Assembly (NCBI RefSeq): GCF_019802285.1
Contig: NZ_JAIEUJ010000004.1
Span: 124,001-188,000 of the forward strand
Reading direction: 5' to 3'
DNA length: 64,000 bases
Source: Novilysobacter antarcticus
GTDB taxonomy: Bacteria; Pseudomonadota; Gammaproteobacteria; Xanthomonadales; Xanthomonadaceae
Part shown: positions 63,248 through 64,000 of the stretch, piece after piece
Layout: the number at the start of each line of letters is the position of its first letter
How positions within the stretch are numbered: the stretch's first letter is position 1
The notes under the pieces: model-generated
Seen by the model: the letters and a program-made list of their open reading frames with translations, nothing else
Database searches by the model: none
What the model was told of the DNA's origin: nothing
Position numbers and translations under genes: made by a program

Positions 63248-64000
63248 TCAAAGGCGCAACGGCATCACCACATGGCGGCAACGCTCATTATCGGCCTCGC
63301 GCACCAGAGCGGACGAGTTTGCGTCACGCAACGCCAGCACCACGAGTTCACTCTTCAGCGCAGTCAACGCATCCAGCAGGTAATTGACGTTGAACCCAAC
63401 GGCCAGGTCGTCAACCCGGGTATCCGCCTCAACTTCCTCCTGCGCTTCTTCCTGCTCGGGGTTGTGCGCGCTGATCTTCAGCTGACCGGGTGAGACCTCG
63501 ATGCGCACACCACGGTACTTTTCGTTGGACAGGATCGCCGCACGCTGCAAAGACGCGCGCAGGACCTCGCGGTCGATACGCACCTCCTTGTCGGCGCCGA
63601 TTGGAATCACCGCCTCGTAATCGGGAAACCGGCCATCGATCAGCTTGCTGGTAAACGTGACATCGTCGTGCTTGACGCGGATGTGCCCGCGGCCCATTTC
63701 CAGCTCGAGCTCGCGGTCGCCGCCTTCCAGCAGGCGCATCAATTCGGTGACACCCTTGCGCGGCACGATGATCTGTCGCTTGGTTCCCGTACCGCCCTCG
63801 TAGGGCGCCTCACACAAGGCGAGGCGGTGGCCGTCGGTGGCGACGCAGCGCAAGGTGTCCTCGCGCAGGTCGAACAACAGACCGTTCAGGTAGTAGCGGA
63901 CGTCCTGCTGCGCCATCGCGAACGCGGTGCGCTCGATCAGCTCCTTCAGGGTGGACTCCGGCACCCGGACGCGCTCAGTGGCGTCGACCTCGTCAATAGA
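63248..64000 (-). CDS. dnaN: DNA polymerase III beta sliding clamp, 5' partial
   Basis: The last ~250 residues of DnaN; the frame stays open to the right edge (SIDEVDATERVRVPE). Recognised from TLKELIERTAFAMAQQDVRY, YLNGLLFDLREDTLRCVATD, GHRLALCE, LIDGRFPDYEAVIP, RAAILSNEKYRGVRIEV and VGFNVNYLLDAL, ending with the conserved HVVMPLRL. Forms the ring that tethers DNA polymerase III. The start and dnaA should lie just beyond the window. Confidence 0.95.
   Translation of the reverse strand, partial: SIDEVDATERVRVPESTLKELIERTAFAMAQQDVRYYLNGLLFDLREDTLRCVATDGHRLALCEAPYEGGTGTKRQIIVPRKGVTELMRLLEGGDRELELEMGRGHIRVKHDDVTFTSKLIDGRFPDYEAVIPIGADKEVRIDREVLRASLQRAAILSNEKYRGVRIEVSPGQLKISAHNPEQEEAQEEVEADTRVDDLAVGFNVNYLLDALTALKSELVVLALRDANSSALVREADNERCRHVVMPLRL

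Overview
The window is high-GC bacterial chromosome, dense in genes, and reads as a member of the Xanthomonadaceae/Lysobacteraceae (Lysobacter-Luteimonas type). The right end carries dnaN-recF-gyrB, followed by an M48 lipoprotein peptidase, a TPR protein, tonB-exbB-exbD1-exbD2 and pdxJ. This is the order found near the replication origin of Xanthomonas and its relatives, and three parS-like palindromes in and beside recF support an origin-proximal position. The taxonomic call rests on gene order, composition and recognisable protein families; no database search was run.

Layout. 0-2.4 kb: a lipase-like protein that runs off the left edge, directly followed by an ankyrin-repeat lipoprotein (possible effector and immunity pair). 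2.4-12.7 kb: BCCT transporter, a membrane protein, two L,D-transpeptidases, a DUF938 methyltransferase, an MFS transporter, a 2H phosphoesterase-like protein, a secreted amidase and an AI-2E family permease. 12.7-15 kb: a small accessory island of lower GC with a VgrG remnant, a 128-aa orphan, an orphan lipoprotein and decayed sequence. 15-24.9 kb: an MrfA/MrfB-like repair pair, an I78 inhibitor, a barnase/barstar pair, a metallothionein-like protein, topoisomerase IB, ergothioneine synthesis (egtB-egtD) and folE. 25-29.5 kb: the complete mla lipid-transport set (mlaF-E-D-C-B-A). 29.4-39.3 kb: rmuC, two large structured hairpins in an intergenic gap, rlmI, a rhomboid protease, an osmoprotectant-type ABC transporter, a patatin, an Lrp regulator divergent from phhA, and fbp.

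39.5-47.2 kb holds the most distinctive system: a functional-amyloid (Fap-like) secretion cluster. Six minus-strand genes encode two proteins with GN-x-AAG-type amyloid motifs, a C39 peptidase, a coiled-coil/beta-barrel outer-membrane protein and two accessory exported proteins. A sigma-54 enhancer-binding regulator lies convergent at its far end. The leading gene is preceded by a near-consensus -24/-12 promoter, and tandem TGTCACACCC repeats lie upstream, so the system probably has its own sigma-54 switch.

47.3-54.3 kb: a 2OG-Fe(II) oxygenase, a histidine kinase/response regulator pair, an SLC13-type permease, cardiolipin synthase, a small membrane protein and pdxJ. 54.3-64 kb: the TonB energising system and the origin-side genes. 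No rRNA, tRNA, intact insertion sequence or CRISPR array was seen.
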